64,000 nucleotides of DNA from Roseibium algicola (GTDB taxonomy: Bacteria > Pseudomonadota > Alphaproteobacteria > Rhizobiales > Stappiaceae), in contig NZ_CP019630.1 in assembly GCF_001999245.1 (NCBI RefSeq), forward strand, positions 992,001 to 1,056,000, given 5' to 3'. The position numbers and the translations under genes are program-made. This document shows positions 35,539-44,479 of the stretch, one piece after another (position 1 is the stretch's first letter; the number at the start of each line of letters is the position of its first letter). A model generated the notes under the pieces. It saw only the letters and a program-made list of their open reading frames with translations. It did not search any database and was not told where the DNA came from.

Positions 35539-36498
35539 ATGAACACTTTCCGTTCGCTGCTTGTCGCCACGACGGCCGTCGCAGGCCTGACCTTGTCTGG
35601 TGCAGCCGGTGCAGAAACGATGAAGATCGGCATCACGCAGAACAACGTCGGCGTCGACAGCTACCAGACCACCTATGAAAAGGCCTTCATCGCGGCAGCC
35701 GACGCCAATGCGGATGTCGAGACCGTCGTTCTGGACGCCGGCGGCGACGTCGCCCGGCAGATCGCCCAGATGGAAGACCTGATCCAGCAGGAAGTGGACG
35801 CGATCATCATCTGGCCGACGAACGGTGAAGCCGTCATCCCGGCCGTCCGCAAGGCCTTCAAGGCCGACATTCCGGTGATTGTGACCAACTCGAACATCGC
35901 CGAACAGGGCTTCGAGTTCGTGAAGTCCTTCTCCGGTCCGGACAACATCACCCAGGGCTCCCGTTCCGCCGAGATCATGTGCGACAAGTTCAAGGCCATG
36001 GGCATCGAGAACGAGGCGCAGATCGTTCAGATTTCCGGCCAGCCGGGCTACACGACGGCGATCGAGCGCGCCAAGGGCTTCGAAGACCGCCTGCCGGAAG
36101 TCTGCCCGAATGTGACGCTGGTGGAGACCCAGCCGGGCGACTGGAACCGCGAAAAGTCCCAGAAGGTCATGGAAGCGTTCCTGGTCAAGTATGACGACAT
36201 CGACGGCGTTTACGCCGGAGACGACAACATGGGTGTCGGCGCGCTGAATGCCGCCAAGGCCGCTGGACGCGAGGGCATCATCTTCGTCGGCGCGACCAAT
36301 TTCTCCGTCGGTTACGAGGCGATGGAGCGCGGCGAATACTGGGGTTCGATCTACCAGTCGCCCGTTGACGATGCCGAAGCTGCCCTGCAGACGGCAATCG
36401 ACATCCTGTCCGGCAAGGATGTTCCGTTCCTAAATTACTTCGACACGCCGAAGATCACCCAGGACAACATGGCCGAATTCGACAAGCCTGTCTTCTGA
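35539..36498 (+). CDS. Ribose-type ABC transporter periplasmic binding protein (RbsB-like)
   Basis: 319 aa. ATG at 35539 follows GGGAGG; the signal peptide MNTFRSLLVATTAVAGLTLS ends near GAAGA-ETMKIG. The periplasmic-binding/LacI type I fold is shown by KIGITQNNVGVDSYQTTYEK, MEDLIQQEVDAIIIWPTNGE, VYAGDDNMGVGALNAAKAAG and GREGIIFVGATNFSVG. It heads an operon with two permeases and a double ATPase, so it delivers a sugar or polyol to the importer. Ligand not predictable. Confidence 0.92.
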   Translation: MNTFRSLLVATTAVAGLTLSGAAGAETMKIGITQNNVGVDSYQTTYEKAFIAAADANADVETVVLDAGGDVARQIAQMEDLIQQEVDAIIIWPTNGEAVIPAVRKAFKADIPVIVTNSNIAEQGFEFVKSFSGPDNITQGSRSAEIMCDKFKAMGIENEAQIVQISGQPGYTTAIERAKGFEDRLPEVCPNVTLVETQPGDWNREKSQKVMEAFLVKYDDIDGVYAGDDNMGVGALNAAKAAGREGIIFVGATNFSVGYEAMERGEYWGSIYQSPVDDAEAALQTAIDILSGKDVPFLNYFDTPKITQDNMAEFDKPVF

Positions 36499-36518
36499 GC
36501 CTGAAGGTCAAGCCCGAC

Positions 36519-36552
36519 TGGGGCGCGAGCCAAGCCTTGCGCCCCATTTTTC
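36519..36552 (+). terminator. Hairpin after the binding-protein gene (attenuator)
   Basis: Perfect 8-bp stem TGGGGCGC (36519-36526) and GCGCCCCA (36539-36546) followed by TTTTT. It lies between the binding-protein gene and the SDR, so it probably reduces transcription of the downstream genes relative to the binding protein. Confidence 0.75.
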
Positions 36553-36577
36553 CCAATACATTGACCGGGAGGAAACC

Positions 36578-37375
36578 ATGGGCCGAGTGTCCGGGCGTTC
36601 CTGTATCGTCACCGGCGCTGCCCGAGGGATCGGTCGTGCCATTGGCGAAGCCCTTATCAACGAGGGAGCGGATGTCTGCTTTGCGGACATCAACGGCGAA
36701 CAGGCAAGTGCCGTTGCCGAAGCCAACCGCGACCGTGCTGCCGAAACCGGCGCCGGGGTGACATGGGCCCAGGTCGATGTGACCGATCGTGAGCAGGTTC
36801 GTGCCATGATCGCGAAAACCGTTGCGACTTTCGGCAAGCTGGACGTCAAGTTCAACAATGCCGGCGTCAACAAGCCCATGAACTTTCTCGATGTCACGGA
36901 GGACAACTGGAACTTCATCATGGGAGTGAACGGCCTTGGGTGCCTGATCGGCATGCAGGAAGCCGCCCGCCAGATGATTGGCCAGGGCACCGGCGGCAAG
37001 ATCATCAACACCGCGTCGGTCGCCAGTCGACAGGGGTTCGACAATGTCGCGCCCTATTGCGCCTCGAAATGGGCCGTGGTCTCGCTGACGCAATCCGGCG
37101 CAAGAGACCTTGCCAGACACAACATCACCGTCACAGGCTTCGCACCGGGTGTCGTGGCTACCGAAATGTGGGAACAGGTGGACCGGGATCTTCTGGATAT
37201 CGGCGCTGCCGAACGGCCCGGACAGGCGATGGAGGAATTCTCCTCCGAGATCCTGCGCGGCCGGGTGGCGACACCGTCCGACATCACGGGAACGACCACG
37301 TTCCTGGCGTCACCAGAAAGCGATTACATGACCGGTCAGGTGGTGATGATCGATGGTGGCATGACGCTCGTTTGA
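36578..37375 (+). CDS. Short-chain dehydrogenase/reductase (SDR) of the ABC arm
   Basis: 265-aa classical SDR: VTGAARGIGRAIGEALINEG cofactor loop, FADINGEQ with Asp after strand 2 (NAD), NNAGVNKP, catalytic YCASK and DYMTGQVVMIDGGMTLV at the end. Related to the SDR at 32665-33471. Encoded within the ABC operon between binding protein and permeases, so it likely oxidises the imported compound or an early metabolite. Confidence 0.9.
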   Translation: MGRVSGRSCIVTGAARGIGRAIGEALINEGADVCFADINGEQASAVAEANRDRAAETGAGVTWAQVDVTDREQVRAMIAKTVATFGKLDVKFNNAGVNKPMNFLDVTEDNWNFIMGVNGLGCLIGMQEAARQMIGQGTGGKIINTASVASRQGFDNVAPYCASKWAVVSLTQSGARDLARHNITVTGFAPGVVATEMWEQVDRDLLDIGAAERPGQAMEEFSSEILRGRVATPSDITGTTTFLASPESDYMTGQVVMIDGGMTLV

Positions 37376-37404
37376 ATCTTTACAACAGGATGAGGGAGGG
37401 TCTG

Positions 37405-38436
37405 TTGTCCGACATATCAACCAAGGCTGCCAGCCGTCCCGGCAGTTCCAAGGAAAAATCCATGAAGCCCTTCAGTCTGTCGGGCGTTGGGGGATTTCTG
37501 GCGAAACAGGGCATTCTGATCGCCTTCGCCGTCTTCATGATCGGCTTCACGATCGCCAACCAGCGCTTTCTCGACCCAGACAACATCATGGGCGTTGTCC
37601 GCTCCTCTGCAATCCTGGGCGTGATGGCCCTCGGCGTCACCTTTGTCGTCATCAGCGGCAATCTCGACCTGTCCGTCGGTTCGATGATGTCGTTTGCCAC
37701 CATCGTCGTCCTTGATCTGCACGACAAGCTGGGGCCTTTGCTCGCCATTCCGTCCATGTACGCCATGGTACTGTGCCTGGGCGCCTTCATTGGCTTCCTC
37801 GTCGGATATCTGAAGCTGAATTCCCTGATCGTGACCCTTGGCATGTTGTCGGCGATCCACGGACTGACCCTCACCTATTCCGGCGGCAAGAACATGGATA
37901 TTGCCGACAAGGAAGGCACCTGGTTCAGCGTCTTCGGCCAGTCGACCGTCCTCGGCATTCCGGTACCGATCCTACTGTTTGCCCTTGTCGCCTCTGTTCT
38001 GGGGATCGTCCTTGCCAAGACACCGTTCGGTCGCAAGGTCTACGCGGTTGGAGGCAACGGCACCGCGGCAACCTTCTCGGGCATTCGCAGAGCCCGTGTC
38101 GTCTTCACCTGCTACCTCATGTCCGCTTTCTGCGTCGGTACTGCCGGTCTCATCCAGGCCAGCCGGTCACTGGGAAGCCAGAACACGGTTGGTCAGGGGC
38201 TTGAGCTTGAAGTTCTGGCTGCAGTCATCCTCGGCGGAGCATCGCTGATGGGCGGCTCCGGCACGATCTTCAAGACCGTTATCGGTGTCCTGATCCTCGG
38301 CTTCATCCAGAACGGCCTCTTGCTCGTCGGACTGCAGTTCTATGTCCAGTATGTGGTGACCTGGATCATCATCATTCTTGCCGTGTGGCTGGATATTGCC
38401 GCCAAACGCGGCAAGCTCTGGTCGCCGATCGCGTGA
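37405..38436 (+). CDS. Ribose-type ABC transporter permease, first
   Basis: RbsC-family permease with about ten helices: GILIAFAVFMIGFTIANQRF, LGVTFVVISGNLDLSVGSMM (the conserved GxxDLSVGS motif) and VILGGASLMGGSGTIFKTVI (the GGxSLxGGxG motif contacting the ATPase). The start is not certain: TTG at 37405 has AGGGAGGG five bases upstream and ATG at 37462 has AAGGA; both precede the first helix. It is paired with a second permease, so the channel is probably a heterodimer. Confidence 0.88.
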   Translation: MSDISTKAASRPGSSKEKSMKPFSLSGVGGFLAKQGILIAFAVFMIGFTIANQRFLDPDNIMGVVRSSAILGVMALGVTFVVISGNLDLSVGSMMSFATIVVLDLHDKLGPLLAIPSMYAMVLCLGAFIGFLVGYLKLNSLIVTLGMLSAIHGLTLTYSGGKNMDIADKEGTWFSVFGQSTVLGIPVPILLFALVASVLGIVLAKTPFGRKVYAVGGNGTAATFSGIRRARVVFTCYLMSAFCVGTAGLIQASRSLGSQNTVGQGLELEVLAAVILGGASLMGGSGTIFKTVIGVLILGFIQNGLLLVGLQFYVQYVVTWIIIILAVWLDIAAKRGKLWSPIA

Positions 38437-38447
38437 GGGAGGGATTG

Positions 38448-39449
38448 ATGGAACCGGGAACCTTGAGCACTTTTCTGAAACGCGGCGCGATCTGGGGCTT
38501 CATTCTCGTCGAGCTGGTCTTCTTCTCGGTCGCGGGCGAATTCCTGTCGCTCAGTGACAAGGCCTTCATGGACGTGGACAACATGCTGCTTTTGTTCAAG
38601 CAGTCAGCCCCCATCGGGATCATCGCCATCGGCATGACGATCATCATGATCAATGGCAATATCGACCTCAGCGTCGGAGCGACCTTTGCCCTGAGCGCCG
38701 TCGTCCTGCTCGACAGCATGACCTGGCCGGTTTTCGCCGGCCTCGGCGACGGCGTCATTCCCATTGCCTGGGGACTGGCATTGCTGACAGGGATCGTTCT
38801 GGGCGCTCTGAACGGGTTGATCGTCTGGAAGACCGGTGTCGATGCCTTCATCGTCACGCTCGGTTCCATGCTCGGCTATCGCGGGCTTGTGTTCATGTAC
38901 AATGGCGAACAGCCCACATCTCATCTCAACTGGACGCTGGTTGATTTCGCCGAAGCCCATTTCCTGGGACTGCACACCGCCACCTGGTTCCTGATCGTCG
39001 TGACCGCCGTGATCTGGTTCGTGATGAACCGCACGATCCACGGGCGCAACGCCTATGCCATCGGCGACAACCGGTCTGCGGCCATCAATGCGGGTATCCG
39101 CGTCGGGCCGCACATGATGATCAACTTCATGATCATCGGCTTTCTCGCGTCCCTGTCTGCCGTGGTGTTCTATTCGGAATCCGGCTCGGTCAATCCCAAC
39201 GACGGCGAACTCTATGAGCTGTGGGTCATCACCGCCGTGGTTCTGGGCGGCACCAAGCTTACCGGAGGTGCGGGATCCGTGCTTTCGACGCTCGGCGGCG
39301 TTCTGGCCATCCAGCTTCTGCGAAAAGGACTTGGACACATCGGCGCCGACACGGAAACAGTCAATCTGGTAATCGGCCTGATCCTGATTGCCGTCCTGTT
39401 CCTCGACCGCCAATTGAATCTGAAAGGCAAACAGGAGCTGAGAATATGA
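38448..39449 (+). CDS. Ribose-type ABC transporter permease, second
   Basis: 333-aa RbsC-family permease, distinct from the first. It has IIAIGMTIIMINGNIDLSVG (GNxDLSVG motif) and AVVLGGTKLTGGAGSVLSTL for ATPase contact. ATG at 38448 follows GGGAGGGATTG. Its stop overlaps the ATPase start (ATGA). Having two different permeases rather than one duplicated gene is found in several sugar/polyol importers of this class. Confidence 0.92.
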   Translation: MEPGTLSTFLKRGAIWGFILVELVFFSVAGEFLSLSDKAFMDVDNMLLLFKQSAPIGIIAIGMTIIMINGNIDLSVGATFALSAVVLLDSMTWPVFAGLGDGVIPIAWGLALLTGIVLGALNGLIVWKTGVDAFIVTLGSMLGYRGLVFMYNGEQPTSHLNWTLVDFAEAHFLGLHTATWFLIVVTAVIWFVMNRTIHGRNAYAIGDNRSAAINAGIRVGPHMMINFMIIGFLASLSAVVFYSESGSVNPNDGELYELWVITAVVLGGTKLTGGAGSVLSTLGGVLAIQLLRKGLGHIGADTETVNLVIGLILIAVLFLDRQLNLKGKQELRI

Positions 39450-40957
39450 CCGGCACCACCCCCGCCTTGCGCCTGGAAGGCATCGTCAAGACCTTCCCCG
39501 GCGTGCGCGCGCTCGACGGTGTGTCCTTTTCCGTCCTGCCCGGCGAAGTGCATGCTCTGATGGGCGAAAACGGCGCCGGAAAGTCGACCCTCATGAAAGT
39601 GCTTGGCGGCATCTATCAGCCTGATGAAGGCAAGATTATCGTCAGCGAGCAACCGGTTGTCATGACGTCGCCGCTTCAGGCGAAAAGCAAGGGCATCGTC
39701 TTCATCCATCAGGAACTGAGCCTCGCCGAGGAACTGACAGTTGCCGAAAACATCTATCTCGGCGAACTGCCGCGAAAGAGCTTCGGCCGGGTCGACTGGC
39801 AAAAGCTGCATGAGCAGACCAACCGCATTCTGGAGATGCTCAAAGTCGGCTTCGACGCCCGCACGCGTGTCGGCGATCTCTCCATCGCCAACCAGCAGAT
39901 GGTGGAAATCGCGCGTGCCCTGACAGTGGAAGCCAAGGCGGTCATCTTTGATGAGCCGACCGCCTCGCTGACCGATGCGGAAAAGGTGGTTCTGTTCGAT
40001 GTCATCGACAACCTGAAAGCCGAAGGCGTCGGCATCATCTACATCTCGCACCGGATGGAAGAGATCTTCAGGATCACCGACCGCATCAGCGTGCTGCGGG
40101 ACGGACAGTATCGCGGCACGCTGAACACCGCTGAAACCAGCGAGGACGAGATTACGCAGCTCATGATCGGCCGCAAGCTCGACCTGTCACGCAACGCCGT
40201 CCATCACGAACTGGGTGATGTGGCACTGGAGGTACGAGGGCTCTCCTGTGGTTCGCTTTTCCGTGACATCAGCTTCGAAGTGCGCAAGGGAGAGGTTGTC
40301 GGCTTTTATGGCCTGGTCGGGGCCGGCCGCACGGAAATCGCCGAAACGCTGTTCGGTCTCAGAGAACCCAGCAGTGGCGCTATTTTCCTGAACGGGCAAG
40401 AAACTGCCATTCACTCGCCGGCCGATGCCATCGCCAAGGGTATCTCGCTGGTGCCTGAGGACCGCAAGACGCAGGGCCTCGTTCTGGGCATGAACTGCCG
40501 GGACAACATGACCCTGCCTCAAGTAGACGACTTGAAAGCCGGCCCATTCGTCGCCGAAGGCGCGGAGATCGCGATTTTCGACCAGTACCGGGACCGGCTC
40601 GACATTCGCACGCCCGGCTGGAAGCAGCTTGCCGGCAACCTTTCCGGCGGTAACCAGCAGAAGATCGTGATCGGCAAGTGGCTTTCGATGCACCCGAGCG
40701 TTCTGATCGTCGATGAACCGACACGCGGCATCGATGTCGGCAGCAAGTCCGAGATCCACAACCTCATCCGCGACCTGGCAAGCCAGGGCTATGCGGTCAT
40801 CGTCATCAGTTCGGAAATGCCGGAGGTCCTGCATGTAAGTGACCGGATCGTCGCCATGTACAGCGGCGAGATCATCCGGACTTTCACCTCCGAGGAAGTT
40901 ACCGAAGACAATCTCATCCAGGCCATTTCCGGCATTCGGCCGGACAAGGCCGCCTGA
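39446..40957 (+). CDS. Ribose-type ABC transporter ATP-binding protein with two nucleotide-binding domains
   Basis: 503 aa, two ABC domains in tandem. Domain 1 has Walker A GENGAGKSTLMKVLGG, Walker B AVIFDEPTASLTDAEKVVLF and a signature around LSIANQQMVEIARAL. Domain 2 has GLVGAGRTEIAETLFGL in place of a canonical Walker A (no Lys, typical of RbsA C-halves), signature NLSGGNQQKIVIGKWLSMHP and Walker B VLIVDEPTRGIDVGSKSEIH. Start overlaps the previous permease stop. Confidence 0.95.
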   Translation: MTGTTPALRLEGIVKTFPGVRALDGVSFSVLPGEVHALMGENGAGKSTLMKVLGGIYQPDEGKIIVSEQPVVMTSPLQAKSKGIVFIHQELSLAEELTVAENIYLGELPRKSFGRVDWQKLHEQTNRILEMLKVGFDARTRVGDLSIANQQMVEIARALTVEAKAVIFDEPTASLTDAEKVVLFDVIDNLKAEGVGIIYISHRMEEIFRITDRISVLRDGQYRGTLNTAETSEDEITQLMIGRKLDLSRNAVHHELGDVALEVRGLSCGSLFRDISFEVRKGEVVGFYGLVGAGRTEIAETLFGLREPSSGAIFLNGQETAIHSPADAIAKGISLVPEDRKTQGLVLGMNCRDNMTLPQVDDLKAGPFVAEGAEIAIFDQYRDRLDIRTPGWKQLAGNLSGGNQQKIVIGKWLSMHPSVLIVDEPTRGIDVGSKSEIHNLIRDLASQGYAVIVISSEMPEVLHVSDRIVAMYSGEIIRTFTSEEVTEDNLIQAISGIRPDKAA

Positions 40958-41832
40958 TGCGGGTCGGATTTGCGGGGCTTGGCCGGATGGGCGTGCGCAT
41001 GGCTGCCAATCTGGCCGCCGCCGGTCTGGATGTGAGCGTCTGGAACCGGACAGCAGGAACTGCACAGGCCTTCGCCGCCGCCCACAACGCCTTTTCGGCA
41101 GCCAACCCAAAAGACCTGGCGGAACGGTCGGATGTGGTGATCACCATGCTCGCCGACGACACCGCCGCGGAGACAGTCTATCACGGGCCGGATGGCCTGC
41201 TTGAGGCGTCAGGGGGCAGTCGGGTTCTGGCCGAAATGGGTACCATTTCCGTACCGATGGCAGAACGTCTGGCGCTATCGGCACGGGAGAAAGGCCGACG
41301 CTTCGTCGATGCGCCGGTTTCCGGTGCCACACAAGCGGCGGCGGATGCCAAGCTGCTTATCATGGCAGGAGCAGAAGCAACTGATGTGCCTGACCTGGCC
41401 CGCCTCTTCGAGGTTCTTGGCCGGAAAACCGTCTGGCTTGGCAAATCCGGCGCAGGCGCTGCCATGAAACTCGGCGTCAACATGCTCATTCATGGCCTCA
41501 ACCAGACATTGTCAGAAGCCCTTACGCTGACCTCAGCAGCCGGCATCTCAAAAGAACAAGCCTATGAGGTCGTTGAGAATTCGGCGGCAGCCGCTCCGGT
41601 TCTCGCCTATCGCAAGGGGCTTTATCTGGATGAGACTGCGCATGACGTCAGCTTCACGGTCGCACTTGCCCGCAAGGATGTCGGGCTGGCGCTGGAGCTT
41701 GCATCCACTTGCGGTGTGATCATGCCGCAGGCGGAACTCAATCATGCGGTTCTGAAGGCCGCCGGATCAGCCGGATATGACGACCGCGACATGGCTTCCA
41801 TTCTTTCTTTCGTGAACAAGGGTCTGAAATGA
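40957..41832 (+). CDS. NAD-dependent 3-hydroxyisobutyrate dehydrogenase-like (beta-hydroxyacid dehydrogenase) protein
   Basis: 291 aa. N-terminal Rossmann domain MRVGFAGLGRMGVRMAANLA, substrate motif FVDAPVSGATQAAADAKLLI and catalytic-Lys segment GAGAAMKLGVNMLIHGLNQT are characteristic of the beta-hydroxyacid dehydrogenase family, which includes 3-hydroxyisobutyrate, tartronate-semialdehyde and L-threonate dehydrogenases. ATG overlaps the ATPase stop as TGATG, so it belongs to the transporter operon and probably acts on a hydroxy-acid intermediate. Confidence 0.9.
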   Translation: MRVGFAGLGRMGVRMAANLAAAGLDVSVWNRTAGTAQAFAAAHNAFSAANPKDLAERSDVVITMLADDTAAETVYHGPDGLLEASGGSRVLAEMGTISVPMAERLALSAREKGRRFVDAPVSGATQAAADAKLLIMAGAEATDVPDLARLFEVLGRKTVWLGKSGAGAAMKLGVNMLIHGLNQTLSEALTLTSAAGISKEQAYEVVENSAAAAPVLAYRKGLYLDETAHDVSFTVALARKDVGLALELASTCGVIMPQAELNHAVLKAAGSAGYDDRDMASILSFVNKGLK

Positions 41833-42539
41833 AGGCAGTTCTGTTTGTCGGTGGCTGGGAAGGCCACACACCAACCCATTTCAGCGACTGGTATGAGGCC
41901 TTGCTTCGCGACAATGGTTTCAGCGTTACCGTCTACGATACGATGGAACCGCTGGAACGCCCGGAAGACCTTGCCGATGTCGACCTGATCACGCCTATCT
42001 GGTCCTCGGCCCGGTCGGGTCACCAGCAGGAATTCGGCAACATGACCAAACCGCAGGAGGACGGGATGCTGAAGCTCGTCGCCAACGGCTGCGGCATTGC
42101 CGGGTGGCACGGACATATGGGAGATGCCTTCCGCGACCGGCCGACCTACCACTTCCTGATTGGAGGCCAATTTGTTGCCCATCCTCCCGGTTGGCCGGAC
42201 AACCTGCAGCCCAGGGAGGACTACATCGACTACGACGTGACGATCTGCAAACCGGACGATCCGATCGTGAAGGGCATCAGGAGTTTCCGCCTCAGGTCCG
42301 AGCAATACTACATGCTGGTCGATCCCTCCAACGACGTGCTGGCCACCACGACCTTCTCAGGCGATCATTTGTGGTGGATCGAGGGCACCGTCATTCCCGT
42401 TGTCTGGAAACGGCGCTGGGACAAGGGCCGAGTGTTCTACTGCTCCATCGGACACGAACTGGATGACCTGAAGGTTCCCCAGGTGACGGAGATCATCCGT
42501 CGCGGTGCACTCTGGGCAGCAGAAGGCAAATCCGCTTAG
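41829..42539 (+). CDS. ThuA-like (trehalose utilisation family) protein
   Basis: 236 aa. AVLFVGGWEGHTPTHFSDWY, GCGIAGWHGHMGDAFRDRP and WIEGTVIPVVWKRRWDKGRV are typical of the ThuA family, a glutamine-amidotransferase-like fold. Family members occur with sugar importers and dehydrogenases; in rhizobia ThuA acts with ThuB on trehalose and related disaccharides. Start overlaps the preceding gene by ATGA; last gene of the ABC operon. Exact reaction unknown. Confidence 0.85.
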   Translation: MKAVLFVGGWEGHTPTHFSDWYEALLRDNGFSVTVYDTMEPLERPEDLADVDLITPIWSSARSGHQQEFGNMTKPQEDGMLKLVANGCGIAGWHGHMGDAFRDRPTYHFLIGGQFVAHPPGWPDNLQPREDYIDYDVTICKPDDPIVKGIRSFRLRSEQYYMLVDPSNDVLATTTFSGDHLWWIEGTVIPVVWKRRWDKGRVFYCSIGHELDDLKVPQVTEIIRRGALWAAEGKSA

Positions 42540-42678
42540 TGACCCGCAAAGAACACACCCTTCAAGAACCGTCAGCTTTGCAATAGGATATTCAAACTTT
42601 CACGATCGTCTGGCGCACCTTTCACTGCGCTGATCTGCGCGAATGCAGTTAATACACTGCAGGAACAGGGAGACGTTT

Positions 42679-43449
42679 TTGAAGTTTGATAGAAAGATCT
42701 TCTTCTGCCATATCCCGAAAACAGCCGGCACCTCATTGCGCCTGTCGCTGGAACAGGCTGTCGGAGACGCAGCCGTTGTTCCCTCTCAGGCGCTGATTTC
42801 CCATCATGGTGGCCGCTATCCGCCGCTTCACGAAGCCCTGCAGGAGCTTCAGGAGAAGCCGGACTATCGCCTGTTTCGGGGACACTACGGCTTTTGGGTC
42901 CGAAATTATCTTCCGAGGAATACACTGACGATCGTAGTTCTGCGTGATCCGGTAGAGCGTGTCCTTTCCCACATTCGCCATTTTCTCGCAGACGGAAAAA
43001 CGACAGAGGCAGAAGCGCTTGAAAGTCTGGATCAGGGAAGATTGCCAATTCCTGACAATGCTTTGTGCCGATATCTGGGTGGTGCGGCCATAGAAGCAGC
43101 AGGACAAGAGCTGTCCGCCCGATTTCTTGATTCCAAATCAATACCGATTGTCGATCATAACGATCTTTTCAAACGGGCTATTTCAACCGGTCGCTCGGTG
43201 GATATCATGGGATTTACCGATAAAATGCCGGATCTCTACGAAAAGATCTCGCAAGAAACCGGCCTGCCCCTGACAATGCGGCAGGACAATCCGAGCCGCT
43301 ATCCTGCGCTTTCGCTTTCAGACCGTCAGCTCGACACCGTCAGGAGACACAATCAACTCGATCTGCAGCTCTATGAGGCAATGCGAGCAGAGCGCACTTC
43401 CAACAAGTTGACACGGCTCCTAAAAAGAACAGGACTATACCGAACCTGA
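42679..43449 (+). CDS. Sulfotransferase family protein
   Basis: 256 aa. The 5'-phosphosulfate loop IFFCHIPKTAGTSLRLSLEQ and the 3'-phosphate motif LTIVVLRDPVERVLSHIRHF identify a PAPS-dependent sulfotransferase of the family-2 type that modifies carbohydrate. TTG at 42679 was chosen because GGGAG lies seven bases upstream and the protein then begins MKFDRKIFFCHIPK; the ATG at 42643 has no ribosome binding site. It has no partner gene and is flanked by the ThuA gene (140 bases before) and a convergent GntR gene, so its acceptor is unknown, possibly exopolysaccharide. Confidence 0.8.
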   Translation: MKFDRKIFFCHIPKTAGTSLRLSLEQAVGDAAVVPSQALISHHGGRYPPLHEALQELQEKPDYRLFRGHYGFWVRNYLPRNTLTIVVLRDPVERVLSHIRHFLADGKTTEAEALESLDQGRLPIPDNALCRYLGGAAIEAAGQELSARFLDSKSIPIVDHNDLFKRAISTGRSVDIMGFTDKMPDLYEKISQETGLPLTMRQDNPSRYPALSLSDRQLDTVRRHNQLDLQLYEAMRAERTSNKLTRLLKRTGLYRT

Positions 43450-43558
43450 TCTGCAGCTAAGGCCCTGCCTGCCAGAGCCCCCACTAGAGACCGTCGGCTT
43501 GCTGACGTGGAAATCAACCGCATGAACAATCCACTTGCAGGCAAATGGGCCGGAGGCG

Positions 43559-44281
43559 CTAAACTCTGGCGCCCAGCTTGACCTGCACATTGAGACGGGA
43601 CGCAGCACCCTGAACATGAGCCGCCATGGCTTCCCGGGCGCCTGTCCTGTCACCTGCCTCAATGGCCTCAAGCACCCTGCAATGTTCACCCAAAGTGATC
43701 TCCACCAGGTCGTCCTTGGCGTAGATGTCGGATGTCACCCGCGTGGTTTCCTTCAGCCTGGAGGAGATGTAGCAGATGATGGCGAAGAGATAGGAGTTGC
43801 CGGCCGCCTTGCCGATTGCGCGGTGAAACACGGCGTCGGCTTCCAGCCGCTGTTCGTCGAACTGCTTGTGCCCTTCCAGAATGGCGACTGCTGCCCGCAT
43901 CTCCCTGAGATCTGCCCCTGTGCGACGCATCGCGGCAAGTCCCGCAGCTTCGATTTCCAGGAGGCCACGCAACTCGAACAGGTCCGCAAGGTTGCCGGAC
44001 TTGTCGAGTGAGCGGATATCGACCCGGAAGGTTTCGCGCTCCGAAACAGGTTTGACAATGGCCCCACGCCCCTGACGCGATTCAATGACGCCATCAGACC
44101 GCAGCCTGGCAATGGCTTCGCGCACCACATTTCGGCTCACGCCAAAGGTTCCGGCGAGTGCATGTTCGGTCGGCAACGTATCGCCGGGATTCAGTTCACC
44201 ATCCTGAATTTTCGCCATGATGTCTGCTGCGATGCGGTCCGGTAACAGCGATGACCGACGCACTTCCCGAAACTCAGCCAT
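43559..44281 (-). CDS. GntR family transcriptional regulator, FadR (FCD) subfamily
   Basis: 240 aa. GntR winged helix: SLLPDRIAADIMAKIQDGEL, PGDTLPTEHALAGTFGVSRN and VVREAIARLRSDGVIESRQG. An FCD effector domain follows, with LFELRGLLEIEAAGLAAMRR and a His/Asp-containing helical bundle ending around HCRVLEAIEAGDRTGAREAM (ligand or metal site). GAGGAG precedes the ATG. It is near the end of the ABC/ThuA operon but convergent to it; its target may be either arm of the catabolic cluster or elsewhere. Confidence 0.9.
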   Translation of the reverse strand: MAEFREVRRSSLLPDRIAADIMAKIQDGELNPGDTLPTEHALAGTFGVSRNVVREAIARLRSDGVIESRQGRGAIVKPVSERETFRVDIRSLDKSGNLADLFELRGLLEIEAAGLAAMRRTGADLREMRAAVAILEGHKQFDEQRLEADAVFHRAIGKAAGNSYLFAIICYISSRLKETTRVTSDIYAKDDLVEITLGEHCRVLEAIEAGDRTGAREAMAAHVQGAASRLNVQVKLGARV

Positions 44282-44479
44282 GCCGGGCTCCTCTTCGCAT
44301 TGCCGGTGGGTTATTCGTGTTCTTCAACGGCTTAATGCATCCTTAGGCCAAGCTCGGGTGCTTGTCGAGCCGGTCGCCACCTCGAGGTCAGATGGCCGAA
44401 ACCCGCCATTCTCACGGATCGAACGCGATTACGGAAGCAGATTGCAGATCGAGCCGAAGGACCCGTTTCCCCTGAAGTT
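44282..44479. other. Intergenic region, nothing recognised
   Basis: 198 bases between the GntR start and the response-regulator stop. No convincing open frame, repeat or terminator seen. Confidence 0.5.
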
